IMG/VR virus record: IMGVR_UViG_3300025132_000201
Coordinates: 1-29,454 of that record
From: a virus
Direction: 5' to 3' (one strand)
Length of the DNA stretch: 29,454 nucleotides
Both the position numbers and the translations under genes were made by a program. The notes beneath the pieces were generated by a model. The model was not told where the DNA came from and made no database searches. It worked only from the letters and a program-made list of their open reading frames with translations. This document shows positions 7,334-16,055 of this stretch, in pieces; within the stretch, counting starts at the first letter, position 1; each line of letters opens with the position of its first letter.

Positions 7334-10300
7334 TTAAAATTTGTTAAAATCAGATAACTGCGAAGCATTATTACTCGTTTCTATATGTTTTATGGGTTTT
7401 TTCTTTTTCTCATTACTTTTAGGCTGAATTTCTTTTTCATCACTTCTCTTTCTTCCATCATAGTCCGGTAAAGTTTCTTCATTTGCTAAACGAGTAGGTC
7501 CACTTGGCGACTCTATAGGTGTAGCCAAATCTATACCTAATCCTTTTGGACCTGTCCATGTGATTTTTTCTTTAGAAAGTTGGTCTAAAACACGAGATAT
7601 TATTTCTAATGCTTTCTTAGTAGTTGGTTTTAGTAATCTATTATCATCTTTAGAATCAAGAATACCTGCTGATTGTTTATCTTGTCTTTCACGACTTGGT
7701 GGTTTACTTATATCTATATCAGTTTTTTGGATATGCCCACTAAACATTAATGGTGCTACAGAAGACCAATACGGCAATATGCTTTCAGCAAGAGTAATTG
7801 GATAACTTGTTTTTCTTAAATCACTTAATGAAGTATAAGGGTTTTCTAAATACCAACCGTTATCTACAGATACTACATCATATTCTACAGTATCTATATT
7901 TTTTATTATAACACTCAATTTATTATTTTCATATTCTATATCATGTGGGATTAAAATTGGACTGAAAGATTTTGTGAGTATATCTAAAGATTCTGCACTC
8001 GCCGCACCTTCTCCTTCTCCTTGACCTAATATCTCTTTCATTTGTACATTAAATATATTTCTTCCACCACGAGTCTTTTTAGTAATACCTGTTATAGAAA
8101 CTCTAACTATATCACCTACTTTGTATAATTCTTTTTGATTGTGTATAGTGCCTATATCCATATATTCATTATCTTTTATTGAAACTGCTCTATTACCTAA
8201 CTTAGAACCGTCAAGTATCGGACCTGCACCTAACTGATATGTGTAAGTGTTTTTTCCTTTTACATTTAAAATAATAAAATTATAATCTTTAGTCTTTCTA
8301 AGTACCATCCATTTAGGGTGTCTTCTTTCTCCTTTCATGTATGTAGACTTACTATCTCTAAGTAATATCACTTCGTGTTCTTTTTGTAAACTATCTACTG
8401 CATCTTTCAAACCTTCTTCATCAGTTAGTTTAGTATCATGTGGACCGGGTATGATAATATTTTCATGACTGTCAAATTGACTTCTTAATAATTTCATTCT
8501 TTCATATAGAAGCATATCACTCACATTATTATCATCGTAATTTAAAACATCAAAAATATTTATTTCGTCTTCTCCTAAAATACCATCAATAACATAGTTT
8601 CTCTCATTTAATTTAGATAAGTTTTCTTTAAATTTCTTTTTTAATCCTACTTTTTTACCATTTTCATCATATGCCGTTATACCATCGTCATTTACAATTA
8701 TGATTCTTTTGCCATCATACCACTTACTTACTACCCAAGAACCACTAAAACCTCTCATATGTTCAAGGTCATTTAATTCAAAAATACGATGCATAGGTCT
8801 TATTGGTGGTGACCATTTAACATCATCACTTTTAGTTAATAATACATCGGGATTAAGTAATGATGTAATGTATGTAGAAATTTCACTCATAGCAATTGTA
8901 GAGGGGTCATCGGAAGGAGATAGATAAGTTTCCATGTTTATACCTTGATGTGCAGACAATGGATTTTGAGGTGGAGGTAAAGTTGTAAGAACTTGTTGTG
9001 TAATATCTTTACCATGTAAATTATTCAAGGCTTCTTCACTTACTGTGTGATATAATCCTTCTTGAGCGTTTTCACCAACTATAGGCTCTCCATTCATATT
9101 AGTTTCAATTCCAAATGTAGGACTTGCTACTGTACCTTCGTGTATTGCACCACCACCAAATACATTATACATAGTAGCATTAGAAGGATTTACTTTACCT
9201 ATCTTAGTATTAGTCATTGTAGCAGATGATACTATTTCATTTTGTTGAGGCATAAATGCATTGTCAATGAAATTACCTTGTTCATCATGTAGCATTCTTT
9301 CATCTAATACTACTAAAGAATCAAGATTGTTTTTAGTTTGAAAAGTATTTCTTTTAATTCCTTTACCTGCGGTTTTTACTCCGTGTACATCAAAATCATT
9401 AGCATGAAATAATTCTAATCCACTATTTTTCATAGATGCTCCGTACTGTTGAGAATTTAATAATCGAGGAAACATTTGAGATATAGCGTGTATTTTATGC
9501 GCTTTCCAATTTTCATTTTCTTTACCTGCTCTTTTTTGGGCTAAGTTAATTGCTTCATGTAAATCTGTATCATGTAAGTCAAAATGGAATTTATCAGCAC
9601 TACTAAGATTTTCATAGTTAGAAGTCATAATATCTTTGTTAGGATTCTGCATATGTGAAAAATCCGCATTACCTATTTTAGAAATTGGTCCATTTCTAAG
9701 TAAATCGTTTATAGTAGATACATATAACGGGGCTTCTCTTTTATTAGATTCATCGAGTAAATTCCTTACATGTTCTTTCATAGCAGGGTTCTTTTGTAGT
9801 TTTAATGCGTCAATTACTTCATCAACAGACATATTACCGTCTATTACATTTCCATTATTAATTAAATGACCTGCTATAGCATTATGCTCATTAAGTTGTT
9901 TATTTTCTTTAATATCGAATTGTCTACCATAATTAGTAGTTGATAGATTATGTGCGTTAGTACTCAATATATGCTTTTGTGTATCAGCCAATAATTTTTG
10001 AGTATTATGTATGAATTTTACAGGGTCACTTGGGTCAAAAGCATCGGGTTGTTGTTCAATAACTAATGGCATTATTACATTTTTAGCATAGTCTACAATG
10101 GTATCATGATGAGCCTTGAGTGCTGATAAAGTTTGATTAGCACCTATTTTCCAATGAGATGAAGGTTTATCTTTTCTTTGTTGTATTTTATTTAAACCAC
10201 TTACTGCTTGCTTCATATCATCTCGTAAGCCCATTACATCTTCTTGAGATAAATTAGGATTTAATAGCATCTCATTAATTGAATCTATAGTTTCTCTAAA

Positions 10301-12883
10301 TCTGTTTTCTTTTTCAGTAGAAAGTTGTGTTCCTCCAAATTGTAATATTTGATGTATACCATCAAGTGTAGTTGTTTTAACTTTAGTAGGTGTATTAGAT
10401 TTCTCTTTCTTTTCTTGGTGCATACTTTGAACTATATTATTAAGACCGTTTTTTGCCTCTTCTAAATTTATAGGGTCAAAAGCAGTAAAATTATGATTCT
10501 CCATATAATAATCATGAAGTTTTTTGTAATCTTCGTTATTTTTATCTTGTTCTAAATTATTAATAAATGTGTTAATTGCTCTTGCATCTTTTGTACCTAG
10601 TATTTTACTTACAGAATTAATAAATCTTGTAGTAGGATAGTCTTTCATCTGCATTGTGTTTTTTACATTTGAATATGTCATAGGTTTAGAATCCCAATTC
10701 AAATAATCTTTGAGTTCTTGTAATTCTAAACCCGCACTTATTGATAAGTCACCATTTAAAAAATCTTTTAGTTGCCCTATTGCTTTTTTAGGCGGAGTGA
10801 AAGGATGGTGAGTTCTGCCTAAAAATGTATTAAAAATATGTGATTTAATTGCTTTTTCGTGCAAACGAGTATCACTTGGATTAGAACCATAATATGTTTC
10901 GGGCATAGGGGATATAGTAGGATTATGAGATTTATGACTAGCCATATGTATGTTAGAACTACCTAATTCTTTCTTTTCTTGTGGAGTAGCAGTTCTCATA
11001 AAATATTCATATTTAGGATTTAATGAAGACTTGTGTTCTGTATAGTTATTTTTATCACTTAAATTACTACTTTTACTTGTAGCAAAGGGAGAAAAAATAT
11101 TCACCATAGGATTAGGTAGGTTAGCATAGTCAAATTGCATTTTATCTGCTAAAAATTTACCTATTTCTTTTGTTTCCATAGGTGCAAAATGCATACCTAA
11201 AATAGTATTATTAGAATTTGTTTTAAAGAACTGCTTATTTGTCTTGTCCATTTCAAACATCGGTGATGTATTTTTATCGTGAGATGTTGAGTGATTCATC
11301 TCCATCCATGTAGCAGGTGCTAAATTCATTCCCGGTAGGTTTGCATATAATTGTTCATAGAATTTACCCGGTCCATAAGTAAATCCGTCTTTATCTGTAC
11401 GCCAATACTTAGGTTTTTCTTCATCGGGATGAGGACCATGTGGAGAAGTAAAGAATGAGCGATGGTTTCCCATATCTTTTGCTTTTTGTTGGAGTGTACT
11501 ATTGTTTTTTGCTTCTTCTTCTAACTTTCTTAAAATATCTATATTAATAATAGGTCCATCCATACTTCCATGTATAGGGTGATTTGACATTGGTTGATTG
11601 GTATTTGGGTCATAACCTGCTAAAAATAATACATCTTCCATAGAAAGTCTTGGTATTCTAGCCCCTCTTCTTAAATCTATTAAACCATATTCATCTTTAA
11701 AATCTTCTTTATGTAAATTTAATGCAGGTAATCTTTCAAATGGTTCTTGTTCTTCACTTATATATTTATTATTTATTTCATCTAAAATATATTGTGATAC
11801 AGGTTTATCTAAATAATTATTATTATCATGCATTACTTCTGCAACGGAAGATTGAATAAATCTATTTTCACCTTGACTATAATCTTCTTCATTAGATTGT
11901 TGTCTGTAATTAGAGTTTCTTCCAAAATGAGCATTAGACCTAATCATAAAATTCATTTCCGGTGTTCTTCTCAATAAATTATTATACGCAATACGAGCAG
12001 TAGGAATTTTTTCTCCATTAGGTAATGTAAGTGAAGACTTATCATCTATACCTTCATCTATGTGGTCTTGAATTGAATGTCTTTCTTCGGGAGTAAACCA
12101 TTCAAGACCATACATGAATCCATCTAAACCTAATTGACCATCTTTACTTGACCACTCTTTGACTTTATCATTAAAGTGCATATCTCTTAATTCATCTTCG
12201 GTAATGCTTTCATCTTGAGGATTTTCTTTTCGCCATCTTCTAAAATCTCTTTCATACAAATCGTATTGATGATTACCAACAGTACCGAATGTATTTATAT
12301 CTCCTAAAATTGGTATAGTCTTTTTACCTAATTTATATCCTGTCACTAATGGACTATTAGCCTCGGTCATTTCTTTAAACCACGCTCGCTCCATATCTTT
12401 TTCTTCTTTCCCATAACCACCCGGTCCTAAAGCCCTAAGTATCTCAAACATATTTGGTAAACCACTATGAGAATTTATTTGTCTTAAAGGATGATTCATT
12501 TCATGATAAGGAAAATGATGGTCTTTGTATGAAGAAGTAGGTTTAGCCATATATTTAGGAAAAATACTATGACTTCTACCTTCATCTTTAACTAACCCGT
12601 TTGCCCATACATGATTAGTAGGTTCACCAAATGTAGGCTTTGAAGCCAACATATACCCTTCACCTTCTTTCAAAGGAATATCTACTTTATATTCTGCTTC
12701 TTCATCTTTTTTGAGTATACTTTCAGCAGTATCTTTAAGACTTAAAGATAAATTATCTTTGGGAGATTTTTCTAATGTTTCCCAAGCCATTATGTATTCT
12801 GCGGCATTACGAGATAAATCTAAACCATCATGTAATGAGATTAAGAACTCATTTTTAGAAATATTAAATTCATCTTCAAACAT
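7334..12883 (-). CDS. Giant 1849-aa virion-cluster protein with degenerate DNA-ligase-like domain
   Basis: The largest gene in the window. Residues 1-1350 are rich in Asn, His, Met and Lys, helical, and match no family I recognise. Residues ~1365-1610 resemble the nucleotidyltransferase and OB domains of ATP-dependent DNA ligases: KWYDGKR (1387-1393, motif I), YDENGKK, YVIDGILG (motif III), INIFDVL (IIIa), EVILLRD (IV), and WMVLRK (V), then an OB-like strand region. Key residues differ: the motif I Lys is displaced by one position, the motif III Glu of DGE is Ile, and the motif IV and V Lys are Arg or Val. The C-terminal 230 residues are Lys/Ser-rich. It lies between portal and protease, so a virion protein, possibly DNA-associated, is likely; an active ligase is not indicated. 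GGTGA precedes the ATG. Confidence 0.7.
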   Translation of the reverse strand: MFEDEFNISKNEFLISLHDGLDLSRNAAEYIMAWETLEKSPKDNLSLSLKDTAESILKKDEEAEYKVDIPLKEGEGYMLASKPTFGEPTNHVWANGLVKDEGRSHSIFPKYMAKPTSSYKDHHFPYHEMNHPLRQINSHSGLPNMFEILRALGPGGYGKEEKDMERAWFKEMTEANSPLVTGYKLGKKTIPILGDINTFGTVGNHQYDLYERDFRRWRKENPQDESITEDELRDMHFNDKVKEWSSKDGQLGLDGFMYGLEWFTPEERHSIQDHIDEGIDDKSSLTLPNGEKIPTARIAYNNLLRRTPEMNFMIRSNAHFGRNSNYRQQSNEEDYSQGENRFIQSSVAEVMHDNNNYLDKPVSQYILDEINNKYISEEQEPFERLPALNLHKEDFKDEYGLIDLRRGARIPRLSMEDVLFLAGYDPNTNQPMSNHPIHGSMDGPIINIDILRKLEEEAKNNSTLQQKAKDMGNHRSFFTSPHGPHPDEEKPKYWRTDKDGFTYGPGKFYEQLYANLPGMNLAPATWMEMNHSTSHDKNTSPMFEMDKTNKQFFKTNSNNTILGMHFAPMETKEIGKFLADKMQFDYANLPNPMVNIFSPFATSKSSNLSDKNNYTEHKSSLNPKYEYFMRTATPQEKKELGSSNIHMASHKSHNPTISPMPETYYGSNPSDTRLHEKAIKSHIFNTFLGRTHHPFTPPKKAIGQLKDFLNGDLSISAGLELQELKDYLNWDSKPMTYSNVKNTMQMKDYPTTRFINSVSKILGTKDARAINTFINNLEQDKNNEDYKKLHDYYMENHNFTAFDPINLEEAKNGLNNIVQSMHQEKKEKSNTPTKVKTTTLDGIHQILQFGGTQLSTEKENRFRETIDSINEMLLNPNLSQEDVMGLRDDMKQAVSGLNKIQQRKDKPSSHWKIGANQTLSALKAHHDTIVDYAKNVIMPLVIEQQPDAFDPSDPVKFIHNTQKLLADTQKHILSTNAHNLSTTNYGRQFDIKENKQLNEHNAIAGHLINNGNVIDGNMSVDEVIDALKLQKNPAMKEHVRNLLDESNKREAPLYVSTINDLLRNGPISKIGNADFSHMQNPNKDIMTSNYENLSSADKFHFDLHDTDLHEAINLAQKRAGKENENWKAHKIHAISQMFPRLLNSQQYGASMKNSGLELFHANDFDVHGVKTAGKGIKRNTFQTKNNLDSLVVLDERMLHDEQGNFIDNAFMPQQNEIVSSATMTNTKIGKVNPSNATMYNVFGGGAIHEGTVASPTFGIETNMNGEPIVGENAQEGLYHTVSEEALNNLHGKDITQQVLTTLPPPQNPLSAHQGINMETYLSPSDDPSTIAMSEISTYITSLLNPDVLLTKSDDVKWSPPIRPMHRIFELNDLEHMRGFSGSWVVSKWYDGKRIIIVNDDGITAYDENGKKVGLKKKFKENLSKLNERNYVIDGILGEDEINIFDVLNYDDNNVSDMLLYERMKLLRSQFDSHENIIIPGPHDTKLTDEEGLKDAVDSLQKEHEVILLRDSKSTYMKGERRHPKWMVLRKTKDYNFIILNVKGKNTYTYQLGAGPILDGSKLGNRAVSIKDNEYMDIGTIHNQKELYKVGDIVRVSITGITKKTRGGRNIFNVQMKEILGQGEGEGAASAESLDILTKSFSPILIPHDIEYENNKLSVIIKNIDTVEYDVVSVDNGWYLENPYTSLSDLRKTSYPITLAESILPYWSSVAPLMFSGHIQKTDIDISKPPSRERQDKQSAGILDSKDDNRLLKPTTKKALEIISRVLDQLSKEKITWTGPKGLGIDLATPIESPSGPTRLANEETLPDYDGRKRSDEKEIQPKSNEKKKKPIKHIETSNNASQLSDFNKF

Positions 12884-12894
12884 TTTTTCACCGC

Positions 12895-13068
12895 CTATGT
12901 AAGCGGTTCAAATTGAGGGCAAGCGTGTATATCCATACCCCTGTTCAAATTGCATCCTTCGGTATTAGTACCGCCGCATTTCCTACAAATGATTGGTAAG
13001 CCCGCTTCTCCCGCTTCTCTAAATTGAGAATTAATGTTAGCCTTTTTGATTGCGATAGGCTTCTTCAT
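12895..13068 (-). CDS. Small four-Cys zinc-ribbon-like protein
   Basis: A 57-residue protein. It starts MKKPIAIKKANINSQF, then has C-R-K-C, and ends in a Cys-containing loop (EGCNLNRG and HACPQF), giving four Cys likely to bind one zinc. AAGGTGATTCT precedes the ATG, the strongest GGTGAT-type site in the window, which supports the start. It follows the Cys-rich gene at 13078 and precedes the giant gene. No family is recognised; a zinc-binding role is inferred. Confidence 0.6.
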   Translation of the reverse strand: MKKPIAIKKANINSQFREAGEAGLPIICRKCGGTNTEGCNLNRGMDIHACPQFEPLT

Positions 13069-13077
13069 AGAATCACC

Positions 13078-13527
13078 TTAATAACCGGACTTATCAAATG
13101 ACTCTTCTCTTTCTACTCCGCCACCCTCATGAGGGTTCATTCTTTGAGATAGTTTTTCTGTACTAAACGCTTTATCGCCTTTCTTCTTAGGTTTAACATC
13201 TTCTGTTTCAATGGTTCTTCCATTAGTAGTGTAGTAGGCATTACGGGTTTGACCGCCGGATTCTGCTACAAAGTGTGGGTTTATATCAGTAATTTTTTCT
13301 GCTTTAAATCCGGGTTCTGCTTTAGCCATTTTACCACCGCATCCCATCTTCATGCACCCTGCTTTAGCCATTTTAGAACCACAAGATGGACAATCTTTAC
13401 ACTTACATGGTTTTTCACCACAGTCACACTTGGCTTTTTCTAAAGTATTTAATCTATCATTCATGATTTTTGCTTTTTCAAGCATAAGTGTAGTTTCATA
13501 ACTTACTTCTTCATATCTTGGCTTCAT
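13078..13527 (-). CDS. Cys-rich protein next to portal
   Basis: A 149-residue protein. Residues ~1-32 are a likely helix, followed by a Cys cluster (CDCGEKPCKCKDCPSCGSK, then CMKMGC) with ten Cys, probably binding two or more metal ions. The C-terminal half is Lys/Glu/Thr-rich and looks disordered. Its ATG overlaps the stop of the upstream gene as ATGA; GGAGATGATTCA precedes the start. It belongs to the portal-proximal group of small proteins. The function is unknown; the Cys cluster resembles small zinc-binding virion proteins rather than a metallothionein because the spacing is uneven. Confidence 0.55.
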   Translation of the reverse strand: MKPRYEEVSYETTLMLEKAKIMNDRLNTLEKAKCDCGEKPCKCKDCPSCGSKMAKAGCMKMGCGGKMAKAEPGFKAEKITDINPHFVAESGGQTRNAYYTTNGRTIETEDVKPKKKGDKAFSTEKLSQRMNPHEGGGVEREESFDKSGY

Positions 13528-13862
13528 TGAATCATCTCCTTTTCTTTAGATTTATTTGCTAACTCGTGAATATCATCCCAATCCATATTATGGAACTCTT
13601 CATTAGTTTGTGGAATAAATGAATTTTGTCCTTTTAGAATACTATTATCGTTAAGGTCATTTCTAAATGGGTCATTTTGTACATCTTCTGTAAAAGGAGT
13701 AGTAGTTTTTACCATACCCATTTTTCTTAGTAATCCTTGTGGATTGTTAAGAAGATTTTTAAGTCGAATATTTTCTTGCTTTAACAATTCAATACTATTA
13801 TCCATAACTTCCATTTTAGTAATTAAAGCATTTACTAAACGCTCGGAGTTGTCATCAGTCAT
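13524..13862 (-). CDS. Coiled-coil protein with C-terminal MDWDDIHELAN motif
   Basis: A 112-residue acidic helical protein. Residues ~8-40 have a heptad-like pattern (LVNALITKMEVMDNSIELL and following). Residues 91-103 read HNMDWDDIHELAN, nearly the same as NNMSWDEVHSLAN at the C-terminus of the prohead protease. Coiled coil plus a shared C-terminal motif suggests a scaffold or internal assembly protein acting with the protease or capsid, which is inference. GAGGTTTTAAT precedes the ATG. Confidence 0.55.
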   Translation of the reverse strand: MTDDNSERLVNALITKMEVMDNSIELLKQENIRLKNLLNNPQGLLRKMGMVKTTTPFTEDVQNDPFRNDLNDNSILKGQNSFIPQTNEEFHNMDWDDIHELANKSKEKEMIQ

Positions 13863-13871
13863 ATTAAAACC

Positions 13872-14228
13872 TCAATTAGAATAACGACCAAAAGTACCTG
13901 CACTACGAGTGAAGTTTGATTTTCTTATACCCGATGTAATAGAACCCGGAAGTCTTTTTCCTTCAATAGAACCTTGTCTTCCTCTTCCTTCTGTAAACTT
14001 CATTACAGGTACTCCACCTGCATAAATGTCATTTGGTCCATTCGCTGATGTAGATTTACTAATTACAGTATTCAAGTCATCAGCAAGAAAATCAGCAAGT
14101 TTTTGAACTTCTGTCAAATGTTGCTTTGCTACTTCTGCATTGTCGCCTTCAAGAGCCGTTAAAAACCCTTTTTGCGCTATCTCTAATTTACGAGCCATTG
14201 GGTGCATTTTCAATAAATCCATCTTCAT
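13872..14228 (-). CDS. Helical portal-adjacent protein of unknown function
   Basis: A protein of about 118 residues. Residues ~10-55 form amphipathic helices (KLEIAQKGFLTALEGDNA, then AKQHLTEVQKLADFLADDL); the C-terminus is Gly/Arg/Ser-rich and disordered. An in-frame GTG upstream (14243) gives a slightly longer protein; ATG at 14228 with GAGATGG upstream is preferred. It follows the portal gene directly. No family is recognised; a scaffold or internal head role is possible. Confidence 0.5.
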   Translation of the reverse strand: MKMDLLKMHPMARKLEIAQKGFLTALEGDNAEVAKQHLTEVQKLADFLADDLNTVISKSTSANGPNDIYAGGVPVMKFTEGRGRQGSIEGKRLPGSITSGIRKSNFTRSAGTFGRYSN

Positions 14229-14267
14229 CCCTAACCATCTCACATAGTCCTATAATAAAAGCGTTTC

Positions 14268-16055
14268 TTATGCACCTCTAAATCTTCGTGCATTTTGGAG
14301 AGCATTAACATTTTGTTGTCCAAGTGATTGAGGCGGTCCTCTTTGTTGTACACTTGTCACAGGCGCACCGCTTCCCGGTGATGTTCTTCTTTGGGGTGCA
14401 GCAGGTCCACGGTTGCGTATTCCCATACCTTCACCGCCGGGTTGAGAAGGTGGCATTGGCATTGTACCTTGTGGCATACCCGGTGGCATTCCTCTCATCA
14501 TTGGTGCGCCACCCATAGGCATTCCACCACCCATAGGCATTCCACCACCCATAGGCATACCCGGTGGCATTCTACCTCCGCCCGGAGGCATACCGCCCGG
14601 AGGCATACCGCCCGGAGGTGCGCCTTGTTGTGCTTGAGGTTCGGGTTTACGATATACAAATTTAATATCATTACTTGAATCACCATCAATAAGTTCGGGT
14701 ACAAATCCGAGTTGAGCCATTCTTTGAGCCACATTCAACTCTTGTTCATCTCGGCGTAGTCTTGTAATTTCATCTTCTTCTTCATTTGGATAAAGAGTTA
14801 ATTTCCAATCAAATACCCCCATTTGTTTTAAAATCTTAGGAAATAATAATTCTGTATATATTTTTTGTCCAAACTCTACTGCACGATTTGTGACAAGAAT
14901 TTGTAATCCTTCATTATTTAAACCACCCGATTTACCGTTGTCTACCATAAATATACTCGATACACCATAATATGCGGCAATACGATTTCTTATTTCATCA
15001 CGAACTGCCATATATTGCATTTCTTCTAATGTGTCCATAAATTTTATCCAATTCACTCCACCTCTTCCTGTAGATGATTCAATACCAACTTTAGGGATAT
15101 AGTGAGGGTCACGCTCCATTTTTTCATCAACTGATTTCCAAAAAGATTTCATAGATTCAAGGTTATCTGTTGTGACTGATATAATTCCTTTAGGCATTCT
15201 TCTCTTTTGATAAGCAGTATACATGTAGTTATCCATAGCAGTAAGTGTCATGGCTTGCCTCCACATTGTATTAACAGGTGAGCGACCATAGAGTTTTGAT
15301 GGATTATATTTACTTATATGTATGACTTCTCCCTCTACAAAATATTGTGTTTTACCACTACCCGCCATATTCACATAATGTACATCTTGTAAATCACTAC
15401 CACAAATCTCACATTTATCATCTTCTGCATGAGTCTTTACTTGGTCACGATGGATTAAACATGTCTTATAGCGACCTCCCCTTACACCTCTTTTATCCGC
15501 TACTATACGCATAAAGATAGGGTCACCTCTAATTAATTCTTTAACACGATAAAAAGATACTTCTTTAGATTCGGGGTCAATATAATATTCTTTAACAAAT
15601 ATTAAAAATGCATCATCAACAATATTTAAGTCATTTTCAATTTCATGTAAAACATGCATAAACTGTTGTTCCATACTGTTTTCTTGTTTTAATAACCACT
15701 TAGCATAAACCATTTCATCTGCATCGGGTTTTCTTACCGGACTTTCACAAATATTACATTGTTGCACTTCATGTTGAAATTCTTCTCCACATTCTGTACA
15801 TTTTTGATGAAAGGTTTTTTCCCAATAATAACCTCTTCTAAACATTTCTTGACGGAGTTTAGATAATACAGTTCTAAGAATTAGACATTCTGTACTCACT
15901 GCATACAAAGCGGGAATAGTAATTCCTTGCGCCATAACAGGTTCTTGAATACCACTTGTCCAAAGTGGCATAGTAGGAGTAGGTGATGACTTACGCTTGA
16001 ATGGTTTACTTAATGTCGTTAAGAAACGACTTATTCTACTTTCATCATCTGCCAT
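14268..16055 (-). CDS. HK97-type portal protein with zinc-ribbon insertions
   Basis: A 595-residue portal, the dodecameric ring at the packaging vertex. Residues 30-80 carry the usual N-terminal pattern (LWTSGIQEP, then STECLILRTVLSKLRQE). Two Cys/His sites interrupt the body: C86-x2-C89/C100-x2-C103 and C199-x2-H202/C215-x2-C218, each probably binding zinc. Residues ~240-440 follow the standard wing and stem (YFVEGEVIHISKYNP, YGRSPVNTMWRQAM, YYGVSSIFM, a long helix and crown-entry segment). Residues ~475-565 are Pro/Gly/Met repeats. Its start overlaps the stop of the LAGLIDADG gene (TAATG). The gene is the normal portal size apart from the insertions and tail. Confidence 0.8.
   Translation of the reverse strand: MADDESRISRFLTTLSKPFKRKSSPTPTMPLWTSGIQEPVMAQGITIPALYAVSTECLILRTVLSKLRQEMFRRGYYWEKTFHQKCTECGEEFQHEVQQCNICESPVRKPDADEMVYAKWLLKQENSMEQQFMHVLHEIENDLNIVDDAFLIFVKEYYIDPESKEVSFYRVKELIRGDPIFMRIVADKRGVRGGRYKTCLIHRDQVKTHAEDDKCEICGSDLQDVHYVNMAGSGKTQYFVEGEVIHISKYNPSKLYGRSPVNTMWRQAMTLTAMDNYMYTAYQKRRMPKGIISVTTDNLESMKSFWKSVDEKMERDPHYIPKVGIESSTGRGGVNWIKFMDTLEEMQYMAVRDEIRNRIAAYYGVSSIFMVDNGKSGGLNNEGLQILVTNRAVEFGQKIYTELLFPKILKQMGVFDWKLTLYPNEEEDEITRLRRDEQELNVAQRMAQLGFVPELIDGDSSNDIKFVYRKPEPQAQQGAPPGGMPPGGMPPGGGRMPPGMPMGGGMPMGGGMPMGGAPMMRGMPPGMPQGTMPMPPSQPGGEGMGIRNRGPAAPQRRTSPGSGAPVTSVQQRGPPQSLGQQNVNALQNARRFRGA
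14509..14620. repeat. In-frame tandem repeats in portal C-terminus
   Basis: Two imperfect tandem arrays lie inside the portal gene: an 18-base unit (CCACCCATAGGCATTCCA-like, from ~14509 to 14560) and a 15-base unit (CCGCCCGGAGGCATA, ~14577-14620). They encode Pro/Gly/Met repeats. The units are multiples of three, so copy-number change would keep the frame. Confidence 0.75.

Noticed and set aside
7980-8790. Functional ATP-dependent DNA ligase
   Set aside because: Several catalytic residues are changed or displaced (motif I Lys, motif III Glu, motif IV and V Lys), so only fold similarity is claimed.
14509-14620. CRISPR-like array
   Set aside because: The repeats are short, adjacent, of 15 and 18 bases without spacers, and in frame inside the portal gene.
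14391-14678. Plus-strand His/Arg/Thr-rich frame opposite the portal tail
   Set aside because: It is the complement of the Pro/Gly/Met repeats; its repetitive composition is a by-product of the repeat DNA.
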